This document shows, in pieces, positions 8,040-15,752 of a stretch of DNA of 48,314 nt. Position numbers and translations under genes: made by a program. Numbering within the stretch: the stretch's first letter is position 1; each line of letters starts with the position of its first letter. This DNA is from Candidatus Alistipes faecavium (GTDB taxonomy: Bacteria > Bacteroidota > Bacteroidia > Bacteroidales > Rikenellaceae). Location: NCBI GenBank assembly GCA_019118605.1, contig DWYP01000021.1, positions 1 to 48,314 on the forward strand. Reading direction: 5' to 3'. Under the pieces are notes generated by a model that worked only from the letters and a program-made list of their open reading frames with translations, was not told the DNA's origin and did no database searches.

Positions 8040-8070
8040 CAAAGGTAAGTAAAAATTTCGATTCTGCAAG
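8040..8070 (-). promoter_or_regulatory. promoter of tRNA-Phe
   Basis: On the minus strand CTTG at 8070-8067 and TACCTTTG at 8047-8040 are 19 bases apart. The -7 element is exact and the -33 element has one mismatch. Confidence 0.7.
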
Positions 8071-8147
8071 CCTCGGGTGAAATTTTCTCGTTTTTTTGTC
8101 TGACGCGGAGCCCCCGGGCCGCTCTGAAATGGCCGTTTCAGCGCTTT

Positions 8148-8699
8148 TCACCCCTGTTCGATCCGTTGCGGAACCCCGAGCGGTTTCTCGAAGGCCAGGC
8201 GTTCGCCGCTCTCGTAATGCACCTTCCCGCAGTAGACGAACCCTTCGCGGCGGAGGATGTGCAGCATGCGGTGGTTGTCGAAGTTCGTATCCACGCGGAA
8301 CGAGCCGATCCCGCGCCTGCGGGCCAGCCGGGCCGTGCGGTGGAAAAACTCCGTGGCCACGCCGCGGCACTTCTCGCCGTCGGCCACGGCCAGGCGGTGC
8401 AGCACGACATACGCCTGCTCCCCGAGCCACGCCCCTTCGATGTCGCGGTAGGCCGCCTCGCCGTCGAAAATCACCGCGCCGTAGGCGATGACCGCCTGCG
8501 GTTCTTCCATGTCGGGGCGCTGCAGTACGTATCCGCAGCCGCGGCGCAGGTCGGCGTCGATGTCCCTGCGTGCCGGATAGCCGTTCTGCCACTGCAGGCT
8601 CCCCGCCTCGCGCATCTGCCGCTGCGCCTGGGCGATGATCTGCAGGATGCGCTCCATGTCGGCCTCCACGGCCCGGCGGAATATGAGTTGTCGGTTCAT
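8148..8699 (-). CDS. GNAT-family N-acetyltransferase
   Basis: 183 residues with the GNAT order of motifs. FRRAVEADMERILQIIAQAQRQM is the N-terminal helix region. YVVLHRLAVADGEKCRGVATEFFHRTARLARRRGIGSFRVDT contains the acetyl-CoA pyrophosphate-binding segment (usual form R-x-x-G-x-G/A, here CRGVAT). NFDNHRMLHILRREGFVYCGKVHY is the typical N-x-x-M-x-x-x-x-x-x-x-GF end. The acceptor substrate is unknown; the W-Q-NGYPARRDIDADLRRGCGYV segment is shared by many Bacteroidota members of unknown function. The ATG at 8699 starts nearest the fold; an in-frame ATG at 8726 would add nine residues. The gene stands alone. Confidence 0.85.
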   Translation of the reverse strand: MNRQLIFRRAVEADMERILQIIAQAQRQMREAGSLQWQNGYPARRDIDADLRRGCGYVLQRPDMEEPQAVIAYGAVIFDGEAAYRDIEGAWLGEQAYVVLHRLAVADGEKCRGVATEFFHRTARLARRRGIGSFRVDTNFDNHRMLHILRREGFVYCGKVHYESGERLAFEKPLGVPQRIEQG

Positions 8700-8772
8700 C
8701 GCAACAAAAATACGGCTTTTTCGCATGCCCGCGCTCCGGCACGCAAATTTTCCCCGATTCGGCTGAGGGATG

Positions 8773-8838
8773 TGACAATTTGTGACAATTTATGACAAAG
8801 CGTGCCTTCTTCATGACAATTTGTGACAATTCGTGACA
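8773..8838. repeat. helically phased TGACA direct repeats upstream of the Hsp20 gene
   Basis: TGACA begins at 8773, 8783, 8793, 8814, 8824 and 8834. A degenerate unit (TGCCT) fills the gap at 8803, so seven units keep a 10-11 bp period and would lie on one face of the helix. The fuller unit is TGACAATTTG. The array is followed by TGACACGACGTCACA, which contains the palindrome GTGACGTCAC-like core. It lies 120 bases upstream of the Hsp20 start and 70 bases upstream of the divergent acetyltransferase start. A multimeric regulator site or an iteron-like protein-binding array is plausible. Confidence 0.7.
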
Positions 8839-8957
8839 CGACGTCACATTCCCTTTCCTGGCACGGGATTTGACCGTTTGGGAAGTGAAACCGCTCCGGA
8901 AGGGGGAGGGGAAAAGAAAAACAAATGTTAAACAAATAAATCAAGGAGGACAAAACT

Positions 8958-9395
8958 ATGGTACCTGCAAGACGTAATCAAAACTGGCTGCCGAGCATTT
9001 TCAACGATTTTCTGAACAACGACTGGCTCATGGAGCGCCGCAACGCCACGGCTCCGGCCGTCAACATCCTCGAGAACGACGACGAGTACAAGATCGAGGT
9101 CGCTGCTCCGGGCATGACGAAGGAGGACTTCAAAGTCCACATCAACGAGGACAACGAGCTGATCATCTCGATGGAGAAGCGTGCCGAGGAGAAGGAGGAG
9201 GACAAGAAGCACAAGGGCACCTACCTGCGCCGCGAATTTTCCTACACGCAGTTCCAGCAGAGCCTGCTGCTTCCCGACAATGTCGAGCGTGACAAGATCT
9301 CGGCCAAGGTGGAGCACGGAGTGATGTGCATCGACATCCCGAAGAAGAAGGTGACCGAGACGGCTGCCGCCACGCGCCAGATCGAAGTCAAATAA
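8958..9395 (+). CDS. small heat-shock protein, Hsp20/alpha-crystallin family
   Basis: 145 residues. After a short N-terminal arm (RRNQNWLPSIFNDFLNNDW) comes the alpha-crystallin domain from about residue 32: APAVNILENDDEYKIEVAAPGMTKEDFKV through ISAKVEHGVMCIDIPKK, the last being the A-x-x-x-x-G-V-x-x-x-x-x-P hallmark. A short tail ends in IEVK, which resembles the I-x-V oligomerisation motif. It acts as an ATP-independent holdase for unfolding proteins. The start is supported by a strong AAGGAGG ribosome-binding site nine bases upstream, unusual for this phylum. The phased TGACA array upstream suggests stress regulation. Confidence 0.95.
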   Translation: MVPARRNQNWLPSIFNDFLNNDWLMERRNATAPAVNILENDDEYKIEVAAPGMTKEDFKVHINEDNELIISMEKRAEEKEEDKKHKGTYLRREFSYTQFQQSLLLPDNVERDKISAKVEHGVMCIDIPKKKVTETAAATRQIEVK

Positions 9396-9412
9396 TCGGA
9401 GGCGTCCGAGAC

Positions 9413-9452
9413 GGGAGGGGAGCCCTTGCAAGAGGGTTCTCCTCTCTTTTTT
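9413..9452 (+). terminator. intrinsic terminator of the Hsp20 gene
   Basis: A GC-rich imperfect stem (GGGAGGGGAGCCCT against AGAGGGTTCTCCTCTC, TGCA loop) is followed directly by six T residues. Confidence 0.85.
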
Positions 9453-9507
9453 GTGCCCTTCGGGAGGCGATTTTGCGCGGGGCGGCGCGGCGAATCGGGA
9501 AAAAGCG

Positions 9508-9515
9508 TATCTTTG
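9508..9515 (+). promoter_or_regulatory. -7 promoter element of cutC
   Basis: TATCTTTG matches TAnnTTTG and lies 46 bases before the cutC start; no -33 element at the right distance. Confidence 0.5.
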
Positions 9516-9561
9516 GGAGTGCTCCGGCCGGATCCGGAGGGAACCGCAAGATTTGTATGCC

Positions 9562-10293
9562 ATGACAACCGAACTTTGTGCCTACAGCGTCGATGCCTGC
9601 CGGGTGGCCTCCCGGGCGGGGGTGACGCGCGTGGAGTTGTGCGCTTCGCCCTGGGAGGGCGGTACGACCCCCTCGGCCGCGACGATCCGCCGGGCCCGGC
9701 TCGTGCCCTGCATCGGCCTTCAGGTGATGGTCCGCCCGCGGGGCGGGGACTTCTGCTATACGGACGACGAGGTGGAGCAGATGGCCGAGGAGATCCGCTT
9801 CGCTGCGTCGTGCGGCGCCGACGGGGTGGTCGTGGGGTTGCTGACGCCCGACGGGGAGGTCGACCGGGAGCGTCTGAAGTTCCTGGTTGCCGCGGCCGGC
9901 GGCCGGGAGGTGACCTTCCATCGCGCCTTCGACATGGCGCGCGACCCGTACGAGGCGCTGGAGGCGGTCATTGCCTGCGGCTGCCGCCGGATCCTCACCT
10001 CCGGGGGCTGCAACAGGGCCGTGGAGGGGATCGACACGCTGCGCGGGCTGGTGGCCCGGGCCGCCGGGCGCGTGGAGATCATGGCCGGAAGCGGCGTCAA
10101 CGCCTCGAACGCCCGGCTGCTGGCCTCCGCGGGGGTCGATGCCCTGCACTTCAGCGCCCGGGGCTGGCACGAGAGCCCGATGCGTTTCCGCAATCCGCGC
10201 GTGTCGATGGGCGGCGTCGAAGGGGTTCCCGAATACGCCGCGATGTGTGCCGACGAGGCCCTCGTCAGACAAATCCTCCGGGCCCTCGAATGA
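9562..10293 (+). CDS. cutC: CutC family protein (copper homeostasis)
   Basis: 243 residues forming a TIM-barrel. Family signatures are clear: RVELCASPWEGGTTPSAATI near the N terminus (usual form RIELC...GGLTPS), VMVRPRGGDFCYTDDEVEQM, GADGVVVGLLTPDGEVD, VTFHRAFDM, RILTSGG, and EIMAGSGVN with LHFSAR. CutC was linked to copper handling in E. coli, but that role is disputed and no copper ligands are obvious here, so the biochemical function is open. The start at 9562 gives the family-typical N terminus (MTTELCAYSVDA). The frame extends upstream to 9451, but that part overlaps the terminator and promoter. Confidence 0.92.
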   Translation: MTTELCAYSVDACRVASRAGVTRVELCASPWEGGTTPSAATIRRARLVPCIGLQVMVRPRGGDFCYTDDEVEQMAEEIRFAASCGADGVVVGLLTPDGEVDRERLKFLVAAAGGREVTFHRAFDMARDPYEALEAVIACGCRRILTSGGCNRAVEGIDTLRGLVARAAGRVEIMAGSGVNASNARLLASAGVDALHFSARGWHESPMRFRNPRVSMGGVEGVPEYAAMCADEALVRQILRALE

Positions 10294-10316
10294 TGGTGTG
10301 CCCGGCCGAAACTCCT

Positions 10317-10340
10317 GCTCTGCCCGGGCCCGGGCAGAGC
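10317..10340 (+). terminator. 24-bp perfect palindrome after cutC
   Basis: GCTCTGCCCGGG is followed directly by its reverse complement, giving a 24-bp perfect palindrome 23 bases after the cutC stop. No T-run follows. Nineteen bases of it (CCGGGCCCGGGCAGAGCGG) recur just after the GH92 stop at 12662-12680. It could be a terminator-like hairpin or a protein site. Confidence 0.45.
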
Positions 10341-10462
10341 GGATAGAGGCCCCCGACAACTCCGCTCCATGAAAAAACGTGCGATTGTCCCCGCGCGTTT
10401 ATCCGATTTTGTGCCAGAATGATCTGCCTGCGGGCCAAGATGGTTCTTTTGGGGAGACAGCG

Positions 10463-10494
10463 TTTGCGTATATCCCCCCGATGCGCTATTTTTG
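10463..10494 (+). promoter_or_regulatory. promoter of the GH92 gene
   Basis: TTTG at 10463-10466 and TATTTTTG at 10487-10494 are 20 bases apart, an exact match to the Bacteroidota consensus. The predicted leader is about 15 bases. Confidence 0.8.
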
Positions 10495-10515
10495 TTAGAC
10501 AAATCTCCCTGACTT

Positions 10516-12660
10516 ATGCGAAGAACCATTCTCTTTCTTGCCTTGATGGCAACGGCTGTCGGGTGCGCTCCGCAGCAAAAACATCTGACCGATTATGTCA
10601 ATCCGCTGCTTGGAACCGCGACGTTGTGGGACAGCGTCGATCTGGGTTTCCGGCCCACGAAACGCACGTGGGGTGCGGAGGTCTTCCCCGGGGCTTCGCT
10701 GCCGAATGCCATGGTGCAGGCGAGTCCCGTCACCAAATTCCACAGCGGCTCGGGCTACCAGTACGAAGACACGGTGATCTATGGCTTCACCCACTCGAAC
10801 AAGGGGCATTGGAACCTGTGCCACATCCCGCTGCTGCCCGTGACCGGCACTCCGACCCCGGAGGATTACTGCTCCCCATACAGCCATGAGCGTGAGACGG
10901 CCGCTCCGGGCTACTACGAGGTCTTCCTCGACCGCTACGGCGTCGATGCCGAGTTGACGACGACGCTGCGCTGCGCCCTGCACCGCTACACCTTCCCCGG
11001 GGGGGCCGCGCCCTCGGTGCTGGCCGACCTGCAGCGTTCGAACGAGCGTGTCCGCGGCTGGGAGATCCGCAAGGAGGGCGACAATGTATTCGCCGGGTGG
11101 CAGCAGACCGGTGAGACGATGTATTTCTATGCCGTGGCCAACCGCTCCGTGACGGAGATCGAAGCGGTTCGGGAGGGAGACCGCGAGATCCGCCTCGTGC
11201 GTTTCGGCGAGGGCGAAGGGCCTCTCGAACTGCGCATCGGCTTCTCGTTCGTGAGCGAGGCGAACGCCCGCGAGAACCTTGAGTCCGAACTGCTCGGCCG
11301 CTCCTTCGCCGAGGTGCGGCAGGCTGCAACGGATACGTGGAACGAGCTGCTGGGCCGTATCCGCGTCGAGGGCGGCACGGAGCGTCAGAAGGGACTCTTC
11401 TATTCGTCGCTCTACCGTTCGTTCCTCTGGCCGGCGCTGCGCAGCGACGTGAACGGGGACTACACCGACGCCCGCGGCGAGGTGGTTCGCCACGCGGATT
11501 TCCGCTACTATACGTCGCCCTCCTATTGGGATGACTACCGCAACAAACTGATCCTCCTCGGGCTGCTCTCCCCGGACGTGGCGGCCGACGTCATCAGTTC
11601 CGATACCGACCGCGGCGAGAAGCGCGGGGGCTTCATGCCGACCTTCTTCCACGGCGACCATGCCTCGGCGTTCGTCGCGGGAAGCTACCTGCGCGGCATC
11701 CGGGGCTTCGACGTGGAGCGCGCCTACAACCTTGTGCTGCGCAACGCCACGGTGCAGGGCCCGAGCCGTCCGTGGCTCGACGAATATATCGCCCGCGGCT
11801 ACATCCCCGAGATGGACTACGACCATCCGGTGACCAATACGGTCTGCCGGGCGGCCGTCACGAAGACGCTCGAATACGCCTACGACGACTACGCCGTGGC
11901 GCTGCTTGCCGAGGCGCTGGGTGACGATGCGCACTATGGAGAGCTGATGGCCCGCACGAAGAACTACCGCAACTGCTTCGACCCCTCGACGGGCCTCATG
12001 CGCGGCCGCCTGGAGGACGGGTCGTGGATCACCCCCTTCGAGGAGCGCTATCCCTACTACGAGTACATGTACCGCGAGGCGAACGCCTGGCAGCAGTCCT
12101 TCTTCGCCCCGCACGATACCGAGGGTCTCATCGCGCTCTACCCGAGCCCCGAGGCCTTCGGCGAGCAGCTCGACCGCCTCTTCTCGATTCCGTGGGAGGG
12201 GTACGAGGTCGACAATCTCTCGTGCTTCATCGGGCAGTACTGCCATGGTAACCAGCCCGACCACGGCTTTACGTACCTCTACTACTTCATCGGACGCCAG
12301 GAGCGTTCGCAGGAGCTCATCGACTACATCCTCGACCGCTTCTACGGCATGGGCCCCGAGGGGCTGGCCCTCTGCGGCATGGACGATGCCGGGGAGATGT
12401 CGTCGTGGTATGTGCTGAACGCCATCGGTCTCTACACCTATTCGCCGGCCGATCCGGAGTATATCGTCACCGTGCCGCTGTTCGACCGTACGGACGTATC
12501 GCTCGGCGACGGACGCTCATGGACGATCCGCCGCGAGGGCGAGGGGCGCAGGATCGAGTCGATCACGTGCGGCGGCCGGCCCGTCGAGGGGTGGTTTGTA
12601 GGCCACGACGCGCTGGGAGACGGCGAACTGGTGATCCGCACCGCGCCGGGCGCCGAATGA
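10516..12660 (+). CDS. GH92 alpha-mannosidase, lipoprotein
   Basis: 714 residues with a lipoprotein signal (LMATAVGC, lipidated Cys17). The mature protein opens with DYVNPLLGT, the standard start of GH92. GYGFTHSNKGH-like and DNLSCFIGQYCHGNQPDHG stretches, and GLALCGMDDAGEMSSWYVLNAIGLYTYSPADPEYIVTVPLF near the end, match the (alpha/alpha)6 catalytic domain. GH92 enzymes are calcium-dependent exo-mannosidases that trim alpha-1,2/1,3/1,4/1,6 mannose from N-glycans; linkage cannot be read here. The protein is probably tethered in the periplasm or on the surface. It has its own promoter and a strong terminator, so it is a single-gene unit. With the sulfatase and GH29 it points to host glycan use. 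Confidence 0.93.
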   Translation: MRRTILFLALMATAVGCAPQQKHLTDYVNPLLGTATLWDSVDLGFRPTKRTWGAEVFPGASLPNAMVQASPVTKFHSGSGYQYEDTVIYGFTHSNKGHWNLCHIPLLPVTGTPTPEDYCSPYSHERETAAPGYYEVFLDRYGVDAELTTTLRCALHRYTFPGGAAPSVLADLQRSNERVRGWEIRKEGDNVFAGWQQTGETMYFYAVANRSVTEIEAVREGDREIRLVRFGEGEGPLELRIGFSFVSEANARENLESELLGRSFAEVRQAATDTWNELLGRIRVEGGTERQKGLFYSSLYRSFLWPALRSDVNGDYTDARGEVVRHADFRYYTSPSYWDDYRNKLILLGLLSPDVAADVISSDTDRGEKRGGFMPTFFHGDHASAFVAGSYLRGIRGFDVERAYNLVLRNATVQGPSRPWLDEYIARGYIPEMDYDHPVTNTVCRAAVTKTLEYAYDDYAVALLAEALGDDAHYGELMARTKNYRNCFDPSTGLMRGRLEDGSWITPFEERYPYYEYMYREANAWQQSFFAPHDTEGLIALYPSPEAFGEQLDRLFSIPWEGYEVDNLSCFIGQYCHGNQPDHGFTYLYYFIGRQERSQELIDYILDRFYGMGPEGLALCGMDDAGEMSSWYVLNAIGLYTYSPADPEYIVTVPLFDRTDVSLGDGRSWTIRREGEGRRIESITCGGRPVEGWFVGHDALGDGELVIRTAPGAE

Positions 12661-12731
12661 TCCGGGCCCGGGCAGAGCGGGCGAAGATGCCGGAACGGCG
12701 GAGCGGCTGTTTTTCGGCGGACAATACGGAG

Positions 12732-12768
12732 GGCGGGCATTCTTTGGAAGAAAGAATGCCCGCCTTTT
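12732..12768 (+). terminator. intrinsic terminator of the GH92 gene
   Basis: A 14-bp perfect stem (GGCGGGCATTCTTT with AAAGAATGCCCGCC) around GGAAG, followed by TTTT. Between it and 12863 there is a short GGACA-type tandem repeat (about 12819-12845) and nothing else. Confidence 0.9.
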
Positions 12769-12863
12769 CCGTACGCAGCCGTTTGATGAGATGTTACCGC
12801 CCGGGATGCGGGGCGGGACAGAGCAGGACAGGACAGGACAGGGCGAGGCGGGGCGCCTTTCGG

Positions 12864-13715
12864 TCACAGGCGCGTGACGGGCTCCTTGCGGCGGGTGAAG
12901 TTGCGCGCGAGGGCCTCGGCATAGGGGGTGCGGAACGTCCGGGCCCCGACGGGACACCCCTTGACGCAGGCGCAGCAGCGGATGCAGCGTGCGGGGTCGG
13001 TGCGGGTTTCGTCTCCCCGCGCAATGGCCCCGACGGGACACACGGCCGCACAGCGCCCGCAGCGGGTGCAGCGTGCGGCGTCGCCCTCGGGCAGGTAGCG
13101 CACGGGGTGCTTCTTCTGCCGACGGCGGTAGCGCAGGACGAAACGTGCGAAGCGCAGCAGGGACAGCAGCGGCGTGCGCCTGTCCTTGAGCCGTGCGGCA
13201 TCGACGGGCGTAAGGTCGCCGCGGTCGATTTTCCGGCGCACGGCTTCTCCGAAAGCCTCGGCGGCGGCCAGATCCCGATCGTCGGGACGTCCCGCGGCGA
13301 TGGGCGTTTCGGGCGTCGAGTAGGAGTGCTCGCCGACGAAGGCCCCCGCGGCGATCGGGCGGAACCCCTGCTCCTCGGCCAGGCGTGCGAGCTCCTCCGC
13401 GGCGTGCTCGAAGGCGCGGTTGCCGTAGACGACCGCCACGACCGCCGGGGTTCCGGAGCCGCGGATCCCTTTCATCCTCCGTACGGCCTCCGGGGCGACG
13501 TGTCCGCCGTAGACCGGGGCGGCCAGAACCGCGAGCGTCTCCCCGGCGAGCAGCTCCTCCGCGGCGTCCCGGTGTGTGAGGTCAAGGCTCCGGACGACGG
13601 GTTCTGAACCCTCCGAGGCCGGGGCCTTGAGCCCCTTTGCGATGGCTTCGGCCACCTTTCTCGTGGTGCCCGTCGGCGAGAAATAGATCTTGTGGATCAA
13701 ATCGAAAACGCTCAT
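12864..13715 (-). CDS. EFR1-type flavodoxin-ferredoxin fusion protein
   Basis: 283 residues. Residues 1-160 are a flavodoxin-like domain: IYFSPTGTTRKVAEAIAKGL is the FMN phosphate loop, and APVYGGHVAPEAVRRM and VVYGNRAFEHA line the flavin site. Residues about 220-260 carry two 4Fe-4S clusters: CTRCGRCAAVCPVGAI and CIRCCACVKGCPVGAR. This architecture is annotated as EFR1-family ferrodoxin in anaerobes and is presumably an electron carrier or flavin-linked oxidoreductase of unknown partner. It is soluble and has no signal peptide. It lies downstream of the Nudix gene in the same direction, 80 bases apart, with a tandem repeat between them, so co-transcription is possible. Confidence 0.88.
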   Translation of the reverse strand: MSVFDLIHKIYFSPTGTTRKVAEAIAKGLKAPASEGSEPVVRSLDLTHRDAAEELLAGETLAVLAAPVYGGHVAPEAVRRMKGIRGSGTPAVVAVVYGNRAFEHAAEELARLAEEQGFRPIAAGAFVGEHSYSTPETPIAAGRPDDRDLAAAEAFGEAVRRKIDRGDLTPVDAARLKDRRTPLLSLLRFARFVLRYRRRQKKHPVRYLPEGDAARCTRCGRCAAVCPVGAIARGDETRTDPARCIRCCACVKGCPVGARTFRTPYAEALARNFTRRKEPVTRL

Positions 13716-13737
13716 GGCAGGATGTTTTTTGGGGTGT

Positions 13738-13790
13738 CGGTTTTCGGGGATCGGTTTTTCGGGGATCGGTTTTTGGGGGCCGTTTTTTCG
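13738..13790. repeat. 15-bp tandem repeat between the Nudix and flavodoxin-ferredoxin genes
   Basis: Four degenerate copies of CGGTTTTTCGGGGAT follow each other and fill the whole 80-base gap. They lie in the leader region of the flavodoxin-ferredoxin gene. Confidence 0.7.
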
Positions 13791-13795
13791 GGAAA

Positions 13796-14389
13796 TTATT
13801 CCTTCGTCCCGGCATCCGGGGCGTTGTCCTCCGGGTCGGGGTGCTCGGCGAAGTAGCGCCACAGGGGTGCGGCCATCAGCGCCTGGCGGATCTCCCCGCT
13901 GCGCAGCAGGGAGAGCACTTCGCGGCGCGTTGCCAGGTGCACGCGCAGGTCCTCCGTAGGGTCGAGGCGCTGCTCCGTGACGGGTTCGACGCCTGTGGCG
14001 AGGAAGCAGTAGGTGAGGTTGTTCTGCGTGGCGGGATTCGGTGCCACGGTCATCAGCAGGCGCCACTCCCCGCCGCCGTATCCGGTCTCCTCGGCCAGCT
14101 CGCGCTGCGCCGCGGCAAGCATCGAGGCGTCCGAGGCCTCGCTCACACCCGCCGGGATCTCGTAGCGCGTCTCGCCCAGGGCGTGGCGGTACTGGTCGAT
14201 CAGCACGAACTCCCCCTGCCGGGTAATGGCGGTGATGTTGATCCAGTCGGGATATTCGAAGACATAGTAGTCGGGCACGCGGCGTCCGTCGGGCAGTTCG
14301 AGGCTTTCGTGGCGCACGGTGAACCACGGCCTGCGGGCGAGGTATTCGCTCTTCAATACTTTCCAGGGGCGGTTTTTGGGTTTTTCCAT
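13796..14389 (-). CDS. Nudix hydrolase, ADP-ribose pyrophosphatase-like
   Basis: 197 residues. The Nudix box is GVSEASDASMLAAAQRELAEETGY; it keeps REL-x-EETG, but the first acidic residue of the box (usually Glu) is Asp. The preceding VLIDQYRHALGETRYEIPAG is characteristic of the ADP-sugar pyrophosphatase branch. It would hydrolyse ADP-ribose or another nucleoside diphosphate derivative to limit toxic metabolites. The start at 14389 (MEKPKNRPWKVLKSEYLARRPWFTVR) fits homologues; an upstream ATG at 14413 adds eight residues. It is divergent from cyuA, whose promoter lies in the short gap. Confidence 0.88.
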   Translation of the reverse strand: MEKPKNRPWKVLKSEYLARRPWFTVRHESLELPDGRRVPDYYVFEYPDWINITAITRQGEFVLIDQYRHALGETRYEIPAGVSEASDASMLAAAQRELAEETGYGGGEWRLLMTVAPNPATQNNLTYCFLATGVEPVTEQRLDPTEDLRVHLATRREVLSLLRSGEIRQALMAAPLWRYFAEHPDPEDNAPDAGTKE

Positions 14390-14430
14390 GATGAAGTCGC
14401 TTGTCTGGGGCAAAAGTAGTGAATTTTTAG

Positions 14431-14438
14431 TATCTTTG
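14431..14438 (+). promoter_or_regulatory. -7 promoter element of cyuA
   Basis: TATCTTTG matches TAnnTTTG, 25 bases before the start codon, giving a leader of about 20 bases. Confidence 0.55.
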
Positions 14439-14463
14439 TTGTTCAGGAAAAAACCATAACCCT

Positions 14464-15750
14464 ATGCTTCCAGAAACCGAACGCAAACGTATCATCGACC
14501 TGATCCACCGGGAGGTCATTCCCGCGATCGGGTGTACCGAACCGATTGCCGTGGCGCTGTGTGTGGCGCGCGCCGCCGAGACGCTGGGTGCGGAGCCCGA
14601 ACGGATCTCCGTGCGCCTGAGCGCCAACATCCTCAAGAACGCCATGGGCGTCGGGATCCCCGGCACGGGGATGATCGGATTGCCGATCGCCGTGGCCCTC
14701 GGGGCGACGATCGGCCGCTCGGAATATCAGCTGGAGGTGTTGCGCGACGTCACGCCCGAAGCCGTGGAGCACGGACGGCGGATGATCGACGAGAAACGCA
14801 TCGCCATTACGCTGAAGGAGGGCATCGAGGAGAAACTCTATATCGAAACGGAGGTCGAGGCGGCCGGACACCGTGCCGTGGCGGTCATCGCCGGCGGCCA
14901 TACGTCGTTCGTCTATGTGGAACGCGACGGCGAGGTGCTGCTCGACAGACGGGGCGCCTCCGCCTCCGACGAGGAGGAGGGCGAAGTGCCCCTGACGCTG
15001 CGGCGCGTGTGGGAGTTCGCCATGACCACGCCGCTGGAGGAGATCCGTTTCATCCTCGAGACCAAACGGCTGAACAAGGCGGCCGCCGAAACCTCCTTTG
15101 CCGGGGAGTACGGCCACTGCGTGGGCCGTACGCTGCGCTGCGACCGCGAACGGCGGGTGATGGGCGACAGCATCTTCACACGGATCCTTTCGTATACCTC
15201 GGCGGCGTGCGACGCCCGCATGGCCGGGGCGATGATCCCCGTGATGAGCAACTCCGGGAGCGGCAACCAGGGCATCGCCGCGACGCTTCCCGTGGTAGTT
15301 TACGCCGAGGAGACGGGGGCTTCGGAGGAGCAGACGATCCGCGCGCTGACGCTGAGCCACCTGACGGTGGTCTACATCAAGCAGAGCCTCGGGCGCCTGT
15401 CGGCCCTTTGCGGGTGCGTGGTGGCCGCCACGGGCTCGAGCTGCGGCATCGTCTACCTGATGGGCGGCAACTACGACCAGGCCGCCGCCGCGGTGAAGAA
15501 CATGATTGCCAACCTCACGGGCATGATCTGCGACGGTGCGAAGCCGAGCTGCGCGATGAAGCTCACGAGCGGCGTCTCGACGGCCGTACTCTCGGCGATG
15601 ATGGCCATGGACGGGCGCTGCGTCTCGCCCGTGGAGGGCATCATCGAGGAGGATGTCGACCGCTGCATCCACAACCTGACGACGATCGGCCGCGACGGCA
15701 TGAACGAGACCGACCGCCTGGTGCTCCACATCATGACCCACAAGTGCTGA
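14464..15750 (+). CDS. cyuA: L-cysteine desulfidase family protein (UPF0597/CyuA)
   Basis: 428 residues. The N-terminal VIPAIGCTEPIAVALCVARA is the family hallmark, with a Cys that binds the 4Fe-4S cluster. Further conserved stretches are GVGIPGTGMIGLPIAVALGA, MSNSGSGNQGIAATLPV, SALCGCVVAATGSSCGIVYLMGG and ICDGAKPSCAMKLTSG, the last two supplying additional cluster cysteines. The family is related to the alpha part of iron-sulfur L-serine dehydratase. CyuA breaks L-cysteine into sulfide, ammonia and pyruvate in anaerobes. The next gene starts two bases after the stop, so the two are probably co-transcribed although their functions are not obviously linked. Cytoplasmic. Confidence 0.9.
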   Translation: MLPETERKRIIDLIHREVIPAIGCTEPIAVALCVARAAETLGAEPERISVRLSANILKNAMGVGIPGTGMIGLPIAVALGATIGRSEYQLEVLRDVTPEAVEHGRRMIDEKRIAITLKEGIEEKLYIETEVEAAGHRAVAVIAGGHTSFVYVERDGEVLLDRRGASASDEEEGEVPLTLRRVWEFAMTTPLEEIRFILETKRLNKAAAETSFAGEYGHCVGRTLRCDRERRVMGDSIFTRILSYTSAACDARMAGAMIPVMSNSGSGNQGIAATLPVVVYAEETGASEEQTIRALTLSHLTVVYIKQSLGRLSALCGCVVAATGSSCGIVYLMGGNYDQAAAAVKNMIANLTGMICDGAKPSCAMKLTSGVSTAVLSAMMAMDGRCVSPVEGIIEEDVDRCIHNLTTIGRDGMNETDRLVLHIMTHKC

Positions 15751-15752
15751 CC

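Noticed and set aside
8773..8838. CRISPR array or plasmid-type replication iterons
   Set aside because: The units are only 10 bp with no unique spacers, and no cas or replication initiator gene is near; a regulator-binding array fits better.
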